Of a stretch of DNA of 14,753 nucleotides, positions 14,001-14,753 are shown piece by piece. The position numbers were made by a program, and so were the translations under genes. Below the pieces are notes generated by a model, which saw only the letters and a list, made by a program, of their open reading frames with translations, did not search any database and was not told the origin of the DNA. Source of the DNA: Verrucomicrobiota bacterium (GTDB taxonomy: Bacteria > Verrucomicrobiota > Verrucomicrobiia > Limisphaerales > UBA1412); assembly GCA_017557085.1 (NCBI GenBank), contig JAFZAR010000391.1:1-14753 (forward strand), written 5' to 3'. Position 1 is the first letter of the stretch; the number at the start of each line of letters is the position of its first letter.

Positions 14001-14753
14001 ATGTTGGCAATGAAACGAGCCGGTATGAATTGGGCGGTGCTGCTGAGCGGCATCGCTGTTTCTGGGTTTGTGTTTTCCACTCAAGCGCAGGAAGATGGTG
14101 TGATTCTGGGTCAGGACGGCACGGAATATCTGATTACTTCCGCGGGCCGTCTGCCGGGTGAGCAGACAAATCCCTCGCTGGCGCTGGGTCAGCAGGGCGG
14201 CTTCGTCGTTTGGCAGGATAATGTTTCCGACCTGGACGGTCTGGGCATTTCCGCGCAGTATCTGGACGCGGGTTTCCAGCCGGTGGGCGGCGAGTTCTGC
14301 GTCAACGAGATACAGCAAGGGGATCAGGAAAATCCCCGCGCGGCTGTTTTTGCTGATGGAACGGGCATCTTTGTGTGGCAGAGCGGGGTACGCGGCAGCC
14401 AGAAGATCGCCTACCGTGTTTTGAGCGCGAATGGTCTCTGGGCTTCTGAGCAGACCCTGGCGCAGAACGGTTTGAACCAGAAGGATCCGCAGGTGGCAGT
14501 CCTCAGCAACGGGACGGCGGTCATCACCTGGAGCGCGGTGGATGTCTCCGGCAAGCCGATGGGCGTTTATATGCAGGCGGTTTCCTCCACAGGTGCCAAA
14601 GTCGGTTCCATCCAGGCGGTCGCTGACGGGCTGGGCAAGCGTTCCTCCGCTATTACTCCTTTGAAAGACGGCGGTTTTGCCGTGGCATGGCTGGAAGAGA
14701 ATCTCTCCACAGCCGTTTCCGATTCTGATTATACGATGGCTACGATCACCACC
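14001..14753 (+). CDS. Exported protein with propeller-like repeats (3' end beyond the window)
   Basis: The frame is open from ATG 14001 to the right edge (251 codons visible), so the gene is truncated by the window. A signal peptide is clear: basic start (MKR at 4-6), hydrophobic core (about 11-25) and a likely cleavage site near TQA/Q (29-30). AAGG five bases upstream supports ATG 14001; ATG 14010 is an alternative. At least four repeats with a period of 51-54 residues are visible, each beginning with an N/D-P-like turn and ending in V-x-W: 57-72, 111-127, 162-178 and 215-232. Each is followed by a strand pair such as GISAQYLDAGFQPVGGEF. This matches the 'DGGFVVxW ... GIYxQRxDxxGxPVGGEFxVN' repeat known from large secreted or surface proteins, and it suggests beta-propeller blades. 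The partner and function are unknown. It begins 32 bases after the exonuclease. Confidence 0.82.
   Translation, partial: MLAMKRAGMNWAVLLSGIAVSGFVFSTQAQEDGVILGQDGTEYLITSAGRLPGEQTNPSLALGQQGGFVVWQDNVSDLDGLGISAQYLDAGFQPVGGEFCVNEIQQGDQENPRAAVFADGTGIFVWQSGVRGSQKIAYRVLSANGLWASEQTLAQNGLNQKDPQVAVLSNGTAVITWSAVDVSGKPMGVYMQAVSSTGAKVGSIQAVADGLGKRSSAITPLKDGGFAVAWLEENLSTAVSDSDYTMATITT

Overview
The window carries a pilus-like gene cluster of the kind described in Akkermansia muciniphila as Amuc_1098 to Amuc_1101. The same-family resemblance covers four adjacent genes in matching linear order (1101, 1100, 1099, 1098), which points to the PVC superphylum (Verrucomicrobiota, Lentisphaerota or Kiritimatiellota). 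GC content looks moderate and most genes lack a Shine-Dalgarno site. The lineage is an inference from gene content, because there is no rRNA or other marker here.

Layout, left to right. Bases 1-183 hold no gene that I can support: there is a possible dispersed-repeat or gene-end fragment, a plus-strand terminator-like hairpin, and hairpins just past the end of the first gene. Bases 184-4776 (minus) encode a very large hybrid sensor histidine kinase with four tandem periplasmic solute-binding-protein-like modules, one transmembrane segment, a GAF-like region, a kinase core and a receiver domain. A 272-base divergent intergenic region (4777-5048) has promoter-like elements on both strands and an inverted repeat. 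Bases 5049-6023 (+) encode a UDP-glucuronate decarboxylase of the extended SDR family, which makes UDP-xylose.

After a 156-base promoter-containing gap, a tight plus-strand operon runs from 6180 to 13968. It encodes a PilM-PilN fusion (Amuc_1101-like), a PilO-like protein (Amuc_1100-like), a bitopic membrane protein in the slot where PilP would sit (Amuc_1099-like), a TPR-bearing secretin (Amuc_1098-like, PilQ-like), and a stand-alone 5'-3' exonuclease of the Pol I N-terminal type. The first four proteins plausibly build one envelope-spanning alignment and secretin complex: PilM in the cytoplasm, the PilN, PilO and 1099 parts across the inner membrane, and the secretin in the outer membrane. 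No pilin, prepilin peptidase or assembly/retraction ATPase is present in the window. The exonuclease has no obvious link to pili and is probably a housekeeping passenger.

The last gene (14001 to the right edge) is cut off. It encodes an exported protein with a signal peptide and at least four repeats of about 53 residues that resemble propeller blades.

The observations most worth following are: the covalent PilM-PilN fusion that keeps the PilN 'NLxP' docking motif; a short arginine-rich IDPR motif shared by the two neighbouring pilus proteins; a complete EF-hand-type loop at the C-terminus of the PilO-like protein; and a beta-clamp-binding-like pentapeptide at the extreme C-terminus of the exonuclease.
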